Assembly (NCBI RefSeq): GCF_040802235.1
Contig: NC_133157.1
Coordinates: 25,747,501-25,811,500 of the forward strand
DNA: 64,000 bases
Source: Manis javanica
Lineage: Eukaryota; Chordata; Mammalia; Pholidota; Manidae
Direction: 5' to 3'
In this document: piece after piece, positions 1 through 51,646 of the stretch
Layout: every line of letters starts with the position of its first letter
Position numbering within the stretch: position 1 is the stretch's first letter
Notes under the pieces: model-generated
The model's database searches: none
What the model was told of the DNA's origin: nothing
Seen by the model: only the letters and a program-made list of their open reading frames with translations
Program-made: the position numbers and the translations under genes

Positions 1-110
1 AAAACAAGAACAATGACTTTTATTTTTCTAGTCAATAAAAAGTTTAGTCTCTATAAAACAAGTTAGATGTACAACAAGGCTATAATCTTTCAAAAAACTA
101 AACTCATTAT

Positions 111-245
111 TTTTTTTATTTTTTTACTGAAGTATAGTTGATAGAAAATACTATACTGGTTTCAGGACCATAACACAGTGATTTGACATTTATCTCTATT
201 ACAAAATCCTCACTTTAAGTGTAGCTAGTTTTTATTTTTAAACTG
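111..245 (-). mobile_element. Antisense 3' end of an older L1
   Basis: A T-rich start, then 'actgaagtatagttgata' and 'cagtgatttgacatt', resembles the reverse complement of the L1MA-type 3' UTR common in boreoeutherian mammals. It is short and diverged. Confidence 0.6.
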
Positions 246-2602
246 AATATATTTAGAGTCTAAATTGTGCCTGAAAGCCCAAACTATCTAAAATTCACAG
301 ATAATTCTCTACATTACAGGATCCGTATAGTTAGGAATGGTTCAATTCATCTTAACTTTCTTGGTTTATTTTTAATAGTACAAGGATCCCTTCTTCCTAA
401 TTTTATCTTTACAAAGAGAAAACAACTGCAAGACATATGGATGAGCACTTTTAATTTACTCAAACTGCCTACCTAATTAACTCAACTCTTCCTTTCATGA
501 TCCCTTTCTTTCAAGAACCAGCAACTCCCACAATATACTTCAACCAATCATCTTTCAATATTACTATGCTCCCAGAAGTGTTTAACAGTGATTTGTAAAG
601 CTCTATAGATCTGCTATTATCTTCTCATTTCTGTCTTTAGTTTTTCCTGTCATTCCCACTTTTCCACCTGCATAATTTCTATCACAGCAAATGGTAAATA
701 CTGAGTTCTCACAGATCCTTTCATTTTCATATATTTGATTCCCTGCTCAGGTATGTTACACATTCTTCCTTAAAATATTACTTCTGTCCTAATATAAGGG
801 AATAAACTTTTCTTTTCTTAGTGAAAATAATTATTTTACTATGACCATATGACATTGTTTCTACCTTATAAATGGCAATGATGGAATTCTAGAAGCTTGC
901 TTCTTGGAGAGCACCTAAATACTAACTATATCAGAGAAACCTGGACATTATAAAGCTAAAAATAAAAAAAAATTAAAAAGCATTAAGCCAAGACTCAGAA
1001 ATGTTCCTTAGACAGGAAGTCAAAATTTTGTGGATAACCAAAAAAAAAGTAGAGGCTTCGAAAAAAATGGAGTTTGCCATGGCAGAAAAAAGGAACTCTG
1101 ATTCCTGAGATTGGTCAAGCCAAGAGGTTGTCTTAGAAGAAAAGGCAAAGGAGTCAAGCCTCACTGAAGAATACATTCAGCCATTAAAACCTGTGAAATT
1201 AAATTCTGACAAATGAATCTGGACAAAGATAAAGAGGTCAGTGGTAAGAACAGGATTCTGAGAAGCACAGAATCATATACGTTCCTAGGAGAGGAACGAG
1301 AAAAGACTTTGCAAGGTCTCTCACAAAGTCTTTGGACAACTCCAAGACTGAGTAGGAAGTGACTTCTAGTTCAGAAAATTAGGGGCCAGAACAGGACTGA
1401 GTGGAGTAGGTGACAAAACAGAATAATCTAGCCATGGTGGAAGATGGACTACTCATAATGAATACAGCAGACACAATCCAATTCTACCTTTTCAAAAAAA
1501 CTGACCTACCTAACATCCATTCCTCATACAGCCAATACTTTTCACCTTCAAACTCATAATCTCCTTTCTACATCCAAGATTATAAGAATGATGTACCTCT
1601 TTAACCACCACTCCCTGATATAAAATATACAAAAAATACAAAATCATTATTTGTGCTAAGAATGTTATGACAGCCATGTGAATCTTGCCTCTAGTTAAAT
1701 AAAAGGCCATAAGAGAAACACAGAATTGAAGTCTTCAGTCCAGATTAACAGTAAAGACATTGGTTTTTGTATAATCCATAATGAATAATTTTGTGAATTA
1801 CCTGATGAAGAATAATCTAAGATTCAAAGCGGTAGTTTGAAGAGCTATGCCTTTCTGAGAATCTTAGAATCCTCAAATGAAGAAACCTCAAGTGATAATC
1901 TCACTGTAGTCAATGTGCAATGACTAGACAGGCACATCAGAACCATCCATTTTGTGGTAACCCAACACAAAACTGCCAGCAGCTCTATCAGCCCTTTGGT
2001 GTATTCATTATGGCAAGTACTAAATTCCCTTTCTTAATCCTGGCTCTAACAATGAGAACGACATGCTAAGTCGAAGGCTCTCGTCATTTTCTTTAATTTT
2101 TTCTTCCCATAAACTAGACAGTAGTGGCACTAGAAATAGAAAGAGATGGCACCAGGAACAGGATGGAATGAGAACACAAAGGTGTTAAACAGGAGAGCAG
2201 TGAAGAAGGAGAGCTTTAGTTCTTGAGGCCTATTTAAAATGCTGACTTCTCAGAAAACAAGAGACACTTACAAAATTTAAGAACAAAAAGTGCATTCCAG
2301 GTATTTATTTTTTAACTATTCAAAATGGTTCCCCATTCATTAGCTTAGCTAATTAAGAACTGTACTAAAACTAACTATATTACACCAGAAATGAAATTCT
2401 TTTCAAGTACATAATTGTCTACAACTATGTTTTTGAAAAACCATGTTGTTTATTACAGAAGATATGCAGGAGACATTTTTTTGGACTTGGCCATAAGATA
2501 TTTTTATTTTAAGCAGTGAGATTCTAATAAGAAACTATTCTTGAATTTCATTTCTGACTTCAGTACTGATATTTAAATAAAAATATATGTTTTATACCAT
2601 AC
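246..2602 (-). other. FSD1L intron 5 (partial), no recognised element
   Basis: AT-rich sequence without a recognisable exon, RNA gene or repeat family. I looked on the minus strand for the next FSD1L exon (COS box, VTMASAF region) and did not find it. Small open frames here have no coding character. Confidence 0.6.
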
Positions 2603-42236
<39,634 letters not shown>

Positions 42237-42474
42237 GACCAGAGGCTGCCTGCCGGTACCGAAATCGCGTCAAAGAACAGTGTGAGGAGGCGGACGGAAG
42301 CCGGCCCCGCCGAAACCGCGCCCCACGACAACTCCCCGCCGCCAGCGCTGCCGCCGCAGCCCGAGTCCGCACCCCGCCGCCGGCCTCGCCCCGTCCGCGC
42401 CCCGCCCGTGCGCGCGCCGCCGTCGCGCCGCGGTTGCCAAGATGAGAGGGCAGCCCGCGGGAGGGAGGGCGCCC

Positions 42475-42485
42475 TGCGCATGCGC
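42475..42485. promoter_or_regulatory. NRF1-like palindrome TGCGCATGCGC
   Basis: TGCGCATGCGC matches the NRF1 binding consensus. It lies about 240 bases upstream of the FSD1L ATG within the CpG island, a typical position for an NRF1 site in a CpG-island promoter. The match is direct; occupancy is inferred. Confidence 0.6.
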
Positions 42486-42870
42486 TCCGCCGCCGGAGGG
42501 GCCGGGCTGAGGGTGTCGGGTGCTCGTCCCTAGTCCCGCGAGTCCTTTGAACGAACCTTTCCGCCATCCGCAGGCCTTGGAATGGAACCCTGGGCAGCCA
42601 GCGGCCGGCCTGCGAGAAGGGCACGGAAGGAAAGCCATGGCCCTGGAAAGGGTTCAGCCCCATTCCATCCTGCTTGCCACCTATACGCTGGCCGTGGCGG
42701 AGCACCCAGGCTAGACCAGGCCCAGCTGTACAGTGAGAAGGAAAGGGCTGGAACGGGGTCGTAGTGGAAACATGGGAGAGACCAGTAGGAACGTGGCAGA
42801 AACGTGGGAACACTGTGGAGACTGGAAGACCTTTCCCAGAGAGCCCCGCTGGGCATCTTGCTACCTGGGA

Positions 42871-42887
42871 TTGATTGATTGATTGAT
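42871..42887 (+). repeat. (TTGA)n short tandem repeat
   Basis: Four units of TTGA/GATT at the edge of the antisense L1 tail that follows; it probably grew from the L1 terminal sequence. Confidence 0.85.
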
Positions 42888-43000
42888 GTATCATTGATAC
42901 ACCATCTTATGAAGGTTTCACATGAGTAACATTGTGGTTACTACTTTCACCCATAAATCCAAGTCCCCCCCACACCCCATTGAAGTCACTGTCTATCAAT
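42888..43000 (-). mobile_element. Antisense L1 3' UTR of the young lineage
   Basis: 'gtatcattgatacaccatct', 'ggtttcacatgagtaacatt', 'aagtcccccccacacccc' and 'cactgtctatcaatgc' are the reversed young-lineage tail, about 110 bases. It sits about 650 bases upstream of the FSD1L ATG, just outside the CpG island. Confidence 0.85.
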
Positions 43001-43009
43001 GCTACCTCG

Positions 43010-43152
43010 GATTTATAACAAGCACTGTCCCTAAGCCTATTTCATCTCCAGCAAAATAAGAGAAATATGGCTGACTTTGCAGAGCATTGTGAAGGTTAAG
43101 TAATATAATTGGAGTGCCCAGTACATACAATGCCCAGTAAATTCTAGTTAAC
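43010..43152 (+). mobile_element. MIR SINE fragment
   Basis: 'cctatttcatctccagcaaa', 'attgtgaaggttaagtaata' and 'gcccagtacatacaatgccc' match the MIR 3' half. Confidence 0.65.
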
Positions 43153-43311
43153 TGGTGGGAGCTAGAACCTGCTCGGTCTGGCCTGAGGGGACTGACTGTG
43201 GAAAGGTGGGAAGGTGAGCTTGAAAATATTCTTCCCTAGCAGACACTCATCCTCACGTAACTCTGGAGAGGCTCACAAAATGTACCTGGGCAATCACTTT
43301 CGATGAATGAA

Positions 43312-43645
43312 CAAAAGTGAAATATACTGAGTACCTATTAGGTACCAGTCCTACAAACTGAGAATTTAGCAGTGACAAAGCCCTGCTGTCACTTGGAGAG
43401 CTTACAATCTAGCATGGGAGGCTAACAACAAAAATATGAGATGGTTAGAGGAGCTGTTAAGAAAAATTACATGGGGTAAATGGATTAAGAGTATTGTGAG
43501 AGCTCCGTTTTCCATAGGAAGATCAGGGAAGGCCTCTCTCAGGAGTGACCTGAGCGAAGTGAGAGAATGAGCCATACAAAGATCTGGGGAAGAGCATTCT
43601 AAATAAAAGGAACAGCAAATAAAAAAGCCCTGAGAGAGCATTAGC
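43312..43645 (-). mobile_element. L2 3' region
   Basis: Reversed L2: 'gagtacctattaggtaccag', 'cacttggagagcttacaatc', 'atcagggaaggcctctctca', 'ggggaagagcattctaaata', 'ggaacagcaaataaaaaag'. Confidence 0.8.
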
Positions 43646-43715
43646 TGTATGTTTAAGAAACATCATTTACCCCACAAGGCTATGCAGGGGTCTCCTCAAC
43701 TATACCACAATTTCC

Positions 43716-43800
43716 TTGAGAGTCAACATTTCTTCTGCCCATATCTGTATGCCCAGCACAGGGCCTGCATCTACTGTGCACTCAATAAATACTTTTTTAA
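43716..43800 (+). mobile_element. L2 3'-end fragment
   Basis: 'gtatgcccagcacagggcct' and 'gtgcactcaataaatacttt' are the L2 3' terminus, in the opposite orientation to the preceding L2. Confidence 0.7.
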
Positions 43801-44820
43801 CTGGACAGTCATGTACAAGAAGTGAGATGAAAGGCACAAAAGGGAAAGCAGAAGTCTGGCTCAGACTAGGTAGATAGTTCTTGAAGGTTAGGGTCCAGGG
43901 AGGGCCTGTTGCACAATTTTGCAGCTGAAAGGAGTAATGGCATGCAGTCTTGCAGAGAGATGCTCCTTCTCTTGGTACCAAGAAAAAGAGCCTCCTATGC
44001 AAGCTGCCCCAGTTCCATGGGGAGCAGTGAGAGCAGCCATGCGCCCCGCCTCTAGTACACCGCTGCGGCCACAGAGGCTGCACTGCGCAAGCACTGCAGC
44101 AGTCAGTGTCCCATGCAGGAGAAATGCAGCCTAGGGAGTAGGAACATCAGATGTCACACACCCTGACGGAGCTCCCCAACCCCGCCTCTGCCTATTGTGG
44201 GGCCCACCACTGAAGGGAAAAACAGCATTTAGCACTGTCCCCAGTTCTCTTGCTGCAAGGACTTCACTACTGTCAGAGAGCAACTCCTGGACGCTTGATG
44301 CCTGAAGGGCATAATAGCCACAGGAGGAGGCAGAGAGAGACTTTGAAGACAGTGAGCCACAGCTGAAATTTGATCGCCAGATTCTGTCACAAGCCACCTC
44401 CCAGAAGCTCCCTCCTGGCTCCTTGCCTCCTCACTCCCCTACTTCTTTCCCTGCAGCCCAGCCAGGAGCCGGCAGTCTGTGACAAGAGCTCTACCCCATT
44501 TGACTTCTGCCCTTGCCAGATCTCTGTCTTGGGACAGTCTGGCTCCGCTGGCAGCTCAGTGTGGCCTTCTGCTTCCCCTCATTCCCACTCAGGAACAGCT
44601 AGTCTCTTCTGGCTGTGACTTCTATCTTCCCTAACTCATTCCAGCTGTCTGGCTGCAGTCACCCACCTAGCAGAGCACTAAATCTGCACCCCCAATCTAC
44701 TCTGGCTGCTTCTGGCCCATGGGCAAGTCCTTTGCTGTTTCTGTACTTACCTTTCACAGCTAAATCAGTTTAGAAATTTTCAAAAGTTTACTAATAAACT
44801 AAAGCTCTTGTTTGCAAATG
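43801..44820. other. Intergenic, less AT-rich, no recognised gene
   Basis: About 1 kb of more balanced base composition upstream of FSD1L. Several short open frames exist on both strands (for example 43919-44134 and 44370-44618) without recognisable domains or splice context. Confidence 0.5.
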
Positions 44821-44821
44821 T

Positions 44822-44991
44822 AATCCTCAAACCAGCTGCATCAGCACCACCTGGTAGGTTGCAGAAGTGCAAGATCTCATGCTTCATCCCCAGACCTACT
44901 AAATCAGAAATGCTGGGGATGGGGTCCAGTAATCCGTGTTTCAACAATCCTCCAGGTAATTCTGAAACACACTAAAACTTGAGAACCATTG
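44822..44991 (+). mobile_element. MER5A-like hAT MITE
   Basis: 'ccagctgcatcagcaccacc', 'ccccagacctactaaatcag', 'tccaggtaattctgaaacac' and the terminal 'aaacttgagaaccattg' match MER5A-type hAT-Charlie elements. The first bases of the left terminal repeat are eroded. Confidence 0.8.
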
Positions 44992-45904
44992 AAGTAAGAA
45001 AAAGCAATTTTTTTATAAAAGGAAAAAAAGGAACTACAGAGGCATAAAAACAGATGATATTTCAAATTTCTCTAAGGCTGTTGTGTAGAGGAAGGAGCTG
45101 ACTTATTCTCTAATATCACACGGATAAAATTAGACCCAAATGGTGGACGCAACAGGAAGATAGATTTCCACTCAACCAAAAGTCCATGCAGAGTAGAAAT
45201 GGACCTTGTTTGGTAGTGAGGTCCCCATCAGTGTAGTTATCCATGCAGGAGATGGGCATTTGTTCGGCAGAGCTGTCCTAGGGGCATCAGGCACTGGGAG
45301 AGTAGTAGAGATAATCTTTAACATCTTTCTGAAACTTGAGGTTCTATCATTCTGCAAACTAGAAGCCAATAACTATACATTCCCTTTCTGACTCAGCTTT
45401 GCAACTGTACTCACTTCTGGAATGCCCTCTGAATCTCTCCCCACCTCGACCCTCACAGGACCCACTGCAAGAGCCCACTCCTTCCTGGGAGAGAACATTA
45501 GGGGGCAGGTAACTAAACTTGTAGCCATTATGATGTTACTGTGTCACAACACCTTCTTTATATATAATGGTCTGGTTAGGCACTGGGGACACTGAGATGA
45601 GTGGAGATCTGGAAGACACCAGTGTTCCATCATATCTTGCCTTGACTCTTGAAATGCCACTGGACTCATCATGTTCAGAGAATGACCAAGAACAAAGCCA
45701 ATTTATCTGCCTGTTTATCTCCTCATTGTAAAACACTTCTGGCCCCCCGCCAGTTCTCTCCGACACAGAGGAACAAGTCACTGTTACTAGTGAGAACATT
45801 ACTCACCATCCCCTCTCCCTCGTACAGACTCTGAAAATGGGCGAGGCCAGAGTGAGACAGGTGGTTGAGCCTAGGGAGATCAAGGACTGTAGTGAACTGA
45901 CTAC
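44992..45904. other. Intergenic, unrecognised
   Basis: Both strands are open across 45172-45391 (about 60 codons each). Neither product is one I recognise, and no splice or promoter context supports a gene. Confidence 0.45.
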
Positions 45905-46140
45905 ACTTCTAGTTCATTAGCTAAGCACCCAGATTGTCTGAATTTAAATGCCAAATCTACCACTTACCAAGTGTGTGGCCTTGGGCAGTTACCCTCTCTG
46001 TACCTCAATTTTCTTATTTGTAAAATGAGTATATTAATAGTACCCACTTGAAAGGGCTGTCATAAAGATAAATAACAATGTATGTAAAGTACTTAGAATA
46101 ATGCCTGACGTATAGAAAGTACCTAATAGATGTTAGCTAT
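45905..46140 (+). mobile_element. MIR SINE, nearly complete
   Basis: 'gtctgaatttaaatgccaaa', 'gtgtggccttgggcagttac', 'tgtacctcaattttcttatt', 'agggctgtcataaagataaa' and 'ataatgcctgacgtatagaa' cover the MIR from end to end. Confidence 0.9.
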
Positions 46141-46277
46141 CTACTATTATTTTCTAATAAACCAGTCTCCCGATTAACAGCCCCAGGAAATGGTGTCTGT
46201 GAGCCCTTTGCTACTGCAATGCCATTGCTGTCAGGCTCAGATGGTACTATGTCAGCACTTTCTAGGGAAATAAGTCT

Positions 46278-46672
46278 CTCTTTCTTTTTTTTTTTAATCA
46301 AAGTATCATCAATATACAATCTTATAATGGTTTCACATAAACAACACAGTGGTTTCAACATTCAACCAAGTTCTCATCCCCCCATTGCACTCACTGTCTA
46401 TCAGCTTAATAAGATGCTAGAGTCATTACTTCTCCGTGTTGTACTGCCTTCCCCATGATCTACCTATATTGTGATTGAGGATTATTGTGCCCCTTAATCC
46501 CCTTCTCCCTCCCTCTCCACCCACCCTCCCCAACCCCTCCCGTTTGGAAACCACTAGTCCCTCCTCCGTGTCTGAGTCTGCTGCTATTTTGTTCCTTCAG
46601 TTTTGCTTTGTTTTTATACTCCACGAATGAGTGAAGTCATTTGGTGTTTGTCTTTCTCTGCCTGATCTAAGG
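46278..46672 (-). mobile_element. Antisense 5'-truncated L1 of the young lineage
   Basis: A poly(T) start, 'aaagtatcatcaatatacaa', 'cactgtctatcagcttaata', C-rich 'ccttctccctccctctccac', then 3' ORF2-proximal sequence 'atgagtgaagtcatttggtg'. GGAAATAAGTCTCT precedes it and recurs at about 46671-46684, giving a clear target duplication. Confidence 0.88.
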
Positions 46673-46839
46673 AAATAAGTCTCTTGAAATGCATTCTTTA
46701 TTCTGAAGGTCAGTCTGAACTTAATCCTAGCAATAGGACTTTGAAGAGAGAAGATGACAGGATGTAAGCTGGAAGAATGAAACTTAAAATAAGCAGGCAG
46801 GAAGGGAAGATAACACCAGGGAAGTATTAGGAAAACCTT

Positions 46840-46965
46840 GGAACAAACAGGAGGTGGAATATTCTGTAGCCATGAAAATTTTTGAAAAGTACTTAGCAAT
46901 GTGGGAGAAAGCTTAACATTACAGTTTTTAAAACAAAACAAAACCTTAGCTAGAATACTTTTTTT
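46840..46965 (+). mobile_element. L1ME/HAL1-like fragment
   Basis: 'ggtggaatattctgtagcca' and 'agcaatgtgggagaaagctt' fit the old L1ME/HAL1 3' region seen at 36755. Confidence 0.45.
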
Positions 46966-47642
46966 CTAAATACAACTGGGTAGTATCTACTAGAGAAAAT
47001 TAACTAATACATTTATAAATTTTTCATTTGTTTATAACTTTTAGCTTAGGTAATGTGGCATTATTTATTTATGAAACTCAGCCTGGTTTCCTGTTATCAA
47101 ATGCACTACCTACAAGTAGTACACATTTACTTCTCTGCTTTCATGAAAGCAAATCAAAGACAGTAAACTAGCTTTGAAATAGAAACTCAAATTTAGCATG
47201 ACTTCCTCATGATTAAAAAACGAAGAAAAAAAGAGGTTGGAAAGAAAGATTAGTAGTGGTCAGATTGTTACAGTCTCTAAATTCCAAGCTGGGGTGTTGG
47301 GATTTGAGTATGTTGTAAGTGGGAAGCGCTTACAAGTTTATGGGCAGAGTTATTTTAGGAAACTTGATTTGGCAGGAGAAATAAGTAGGACATGAGTGGG
47401 ATGAGTTTGGGGTGAGGACTTAACTGGGGACCCAAAGGTCCAGATCTCTTCTTCCTACTCCCTGTTTCTAAACCCTTCCCGTTAGATCCCTACCTGCCCC
47501 TACTCCCATCCTCAACTCCACCATCGCTAAAATAGTGTTTATCCCAGCGTTGCGAATCTTTAAGTAGTTTTCCAGTCCAATGGAAAATATAGTAAGTTGC
47601 CTTTAATGAAAACTGTTGGCTTTCTTCCTAAATCATCTTAAA
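46966..47642. other. Intergenic, unrecognised
   Basis: About 680 bases without a recognised feature. Confidence 0.45.
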
Positions 47643-47850
47643 CAAGGGGTCAGCTGTTTTTCTGGAAAGGCCCAGATAGTCCATATTTTAGGCTTTGCAG
47701 GCCATATGGTCTGTACTCTGAAACTCTGCCATTGCAGAGGGAAAGCAGCCATAAACTTTCCCAGTGTGGCTGTGTTCCCATAAAACTTTATTTACAAAAA
47801 TCGGTTGGGGGCTGGATTTGATCCATAGGCCACAATTTATCAACCTGTGG
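47643..47850 (+). mobile_element. hAT-type MITE ('ggccagatagt' family)
   Basis: Begins 'caaggggtcagctgttttt' and includes 'aggcccagatagtccatatt', 'aggctttgcaggccatatgg', 'gaaagcagccataaacttt', 'ttcccataaaactttattta' and 'ggctggatttgatccatagg'. This is a well-known non-autonomous hAT DNA transposon family; I do not commit to a database name. Confidence 0.75.
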
Positions 47851-48054
47851 TCTAAAAGAATACTGTTATTTTTCTTAGAAAATAATTCTGCAAATTTTGG
47901 TGCCTCTAAAGCCTCCCTGATCATCTGTCTCAGATACTTCAGATACTTACCATACACGTACACTGCCATCCCACCCCTATTTATGAGAGGAATACCGGTG
48001 ATAATATGATGGGCTAATTATCTCTGGAGCAATGATAGGCAAAGCAGTGTGCTC

Positions 48055-48247
48055 AAGGACCTTTGGCTCTAGAGCTAGGTGTGAGCCCTGACTGCCAGCT
48101 GAGTGATTTTATCACACAGTGAACAACCTCTCTGGACCTCTGTTTGCTCATGGGCAAAATGGAGATAAGAGGTGCAACCTTATAGGGTTTTTGTGATGAT
48201 TAAATGTTTAGCCTAATTGGCATGGAACAGGTACTCAATAAGTAGTT
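48055..48247 (+). mobile_element. MIR SINE
   Basis: 'ctgactgccagctgagtgat', 'ctggacctctgtttgctcat', 'aaatggagataagaggtgca' and 'ggaacaggtactcaataagt'. Confidence 0.8.
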
Positions 48248-48786
48248 ATTAAACAACATGACTCTATAAATAACAAAGTCAAACAGGACAGAGCCAACCT
48301 GAATGAAGAGAATTCTACTGCAGATCCAGCCTTCAGGCCAGTACCGACACTGGAGTGAGAAGCAGCAGAGGGTCTCAAATATATACCAGGCTAGATAGGA
48401 AGGCACACTACATTTAAAGACACTGCTGCAAGATTTGTGTCAAATACTTCTGAATGATCATTTATTAGGCAGCCCTATTGTAGCAAATCCACTTGGCTGT
48501 TGGTGGTTGGGGAACATGGCCGCATGCTTCCATCCAAGTAATAAGATCCTGCTCTATATCCACAGACTCTCAACAGCTGGTGAGTGGGAGAATCTCATGT
48601 AAACAGCCTCTTCTGAGTTCATTCTTCTGGCCTCAGGGGACCAGTCACCTTTTCTTCAGCTGAAAAATAAACACGTCAAGACAATGAACGCTTTTTTCCT
48701 GGGGAACACAACACAATGAGAAGCAAGTGAAAGCACCAAATAGCATGGGATCATCTTTAAAGAAGACACTGTGAAATACAAGAAGG

Positions 48787-48788
<2 letters not shown>

Positions 48789-48833
<45 letters not shown>
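48789..48833 (+). repeat. (CA)n microsatellite
   Basis: About 22 uninterrupted AC units. Minus-strand frames across it read as poly(Val-Cys) and are not genes. Confidence 0.98.
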
Positions 48834-48835
<2 letters not shown>

Positions 48836-48859
48836 GATTAACAAATAAGAAGGATATCT

Positions 48860-49065
48860 GAGAGCCTGGGTTCAAATCTTTGTTTTGACCCTTATCAGCA
48901 GTATATTCGTGGACAAGTTAACTTCTGTGCTGACATTTCCCTGTGTATAAAATGAAGATAGTCATGGTATGTTCCTTTATGACTATTAAATGCATCAATA
49001 AATATAAAGCATTTAAAATAGTGCCTGACACATAATAATGAATGCTAGATTAGTGTTTGCCATTA
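48860..49065 (+). mobile_element. MIR SINE
   Basis: 'gagcctgggttcaaatcttt', 'cctgtgtataaaatgaagat' and 'aaatagtgcctgacacataa' span the MIR. Confidence 0.85.
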
Positions 49066-49289
49066 CTGGTATCAGTGTTATTCTTTCACAAAGATGTTTT
49101 TAGAAAAGCTGAACAATTGAGTCAAGCAAACACGTAACTAGTCAAACTCAAAAGTAATCTGAAAAATATGACTGTATGGTATTCTCAAAGACCCAAACCT
49201 GAAATTCAAATGAAACCTTGGGTTTTTCACTTCTGTGACCCAGCAGTGGGACAGGTCAGACCAAGATAATGGGTGTTCCTGTAGTTTGG

Positions 49290-49600
49290 TTCAATTCAAG
49301 AAACAGTGATTGAATAAATGTACAAAGTTAACAACTATACTGTGATTTTCTAAAAGGATATCCTTCTTCTTAGGAAATACACAAGGGAGTAATTAAGACT
49401 AAATGGCCATGGTATATGCAAATTATTGTCAAATGACTAAAAAATATTAGGTGTACATTTATTCATGCATATATAGAGAAAGAGAGAAATCTTTAACAAC
49501 AGGTGTAACAAGTCTGTGGTGTCTGTGTACTATTCTTATTGCAGCTTTTCTAGTAAGTTTGAAATAATTTCCAAATTAAAACTTTGAAAAAAAACATTAG
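49290..49600 (+). mobile_element. Probable old L1M-type tail
   Basis: The end 'tattgcagcttttctagtaa' then 'gtttgaaataatttccaaat' and an A-rich tail resembles old L1M 3' ends. Weak match. Confidence 0.4.
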
Positions 49601-51498
49601 GATGGGTTAAAAATAAAAAAGAAATGTTAACTCATGCTTAACTATCGCAAGCACAGAGTCACTGCGGAACAAATGGAGGTGACAAGATATAGTCCTGACA
49701 AGATGCCAGGATGCCAGGAGAGCCTGGACTTGAAACAAGAGGGTCATAAAGTAGTTCTATGATTCATATATCCAATGGAGTTGGACTAAGATGACCTGAT
49801 ACACCTGTCTCCACAATAGGTTCTGCTTGTTCCCAGGTGCCTAAAACAGGTCGTATGTGGCACTAAGAATAACATTGCTTGAACTCCTTGCCCTAAGTTT
49901 CATTTTATAGCTTTAGCCTTGAGATTTTCATTTCACATGCCTGTTATTGCCTCTTTTCTGATCTCCTGACTCAGATTTCTCCCTGTCCATTTTGCAAATT
50001 ATTGATTGAATAAATCCCTAAATCATTGCTTTCACTACACCAGTTACTCATTCAAGAAATTCCAGTGGCTTCCTATTTTCCACAACACATTATTTAAATT
50101 TTGTTGTCTTATCAATTCTGTGTTTTATGATTTTACATATTTTAACCTGCATAGTCAACTTTCATAATTTTTTCCCCTGTCACTGAAAATAACATAACAT
50201 AGGATTAGACTGACATCTGATAGTGGATGATGCGTTAGTTACAGTCATGTGGTCTGAACACAGGCTCAGGCCACAATTTGTCTGAGATTGAGATAAATGT
50301 CCTTTCCTCCTATATTTTTTAATTTAAGTAAACTCTTCAATTTTAGAATATTTTTCAATTTACAGAACAGTTGCAAAGATAATACAATACGGAGACTTCT
50401 CACATACTCTACACCTAGTTTCCCCTATTGCTAATATCTTACGTCACTACTCTACATTTGTCACAACTAATGAACCCACTTTAGCACACAGTTCTTAACT
50501 TAAATAAAGTAAGTTCCATACTTTATTCAAATTTAATTAATTTTCCCTAACTTTTTCCTATTCCTATTTTTCCTATTTCCTAATTTTCCTTAATTTTTTT
50601 CTGTTCTATTTTTCTATTCTAGGATCCCATCCAGGAGTTCAAATTGTATTTAGCTTTTCTTATACTTTAAAATATTATTTTAAAAGCCAAATGTAAATAG
50701 GATGTATAAGCTGATTGAACATGATTTTATAAGACACTTTGATGCAATATCTTTCCTACTACTTTTGAATACGAAAAAGCTTGTAGCATTAAACGCATTC
50801 CAAGGCATAATTAAAGCATTCATTTCAATGCTTCCTGAATTTTCTCTTTGTGTCAGATCCCTTGGGAGCCCACATCTTTCTCAGATTTCATGTCCAAGGA
50901 CACATCTAATCAGCTGGTCCAAGAAAGTTTTGCTTCCTATACAGTATAAAGGAAACCTCTACATGGTAACCTTACATGGAGACTCCTGAAATCTCATGTT
51001 TGACACAAAGTGAGCTTTCACTATCATCTGTGGAGAGTACCTCAGTAACATCACCACTGATATTATTCCCTCATGGGTGAAGAATATTTGTGTCCTTTAT
51101 GGAAACTGATGGTCTCAACTGGCCTTAAGCTGCCAGTGAGTTTTCTCTGGTTCAATTATGGGGAGTCTGTTCACCCTGCTTATATTGCTCATTAACTCAT
51201 ACAGCTAATTAACAGGCAAGGTTTAATTGCTCTTTCTAGCCTCCAGCTTCACACTGGATCTGAATTCCTTCTGACACCTTCATCTTTTCCTGCAGAGCTG
51301 GAGTAGAAACAAAAAGTTCATAACATCTGACCAAGTGGCTATTTTTCCCATCAGTAGTGGGTAATTTTCCATTCTTTCTCTTAAGGAAGAGACACAATAC
51401 CCCTTCTTAGAAGAGTTTCTTAGATGATATCTGAATTAAAATACAATGTCCTTTAGCATCCTGCAAAGGGCTAATAGTTATAAAGATTTCAGATAACA
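49601..51498. other. Intergenic, largely unrecognised
   Basis: About 1.9 kb. Near 50330-50480 'caatttacagaacagttgca' looks like an old repeat that I cannot name. In human the 3' end of SLC44A1 lies some kilobases upstream of FSD1L on the same strand, so a 3' UTR on the minus strand is possible here. I see no SLC44A1 coding exon. Confidence 0.4.
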
Positions 51499-51646
51499 GA
51501 AATATTTGACTTAACATACTATCCTCTAGGTCCATCCACATTGTCACAGATGGCAAGATTTCTTTCTTTTTTATGGCTGAATAGTATTCCATTTTACATA
51601 TGTACCACCTCTTCTTAGCCATTCATCTATTGATGGGCACTTCAGG
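51499..51646 (-). mobile_element. Inverted 5' part of a twin-primed L1
   Basis: Reversed ORF2 C-terminal sequence: on the minus strand it encodes MAKKRWYICKMEYYSAIKKKEI and 'gtggatggacctagaggata'. It abuts the forward L1 tail at about 51646, the geometry of a 5' inversion by twin priming. Confidence 0.85.

Noticed and set aside
48645..48875. Cys/Val repeat proteins across 48789-48833
   Set aside because: They are translations of a (CA)n microsatellite.
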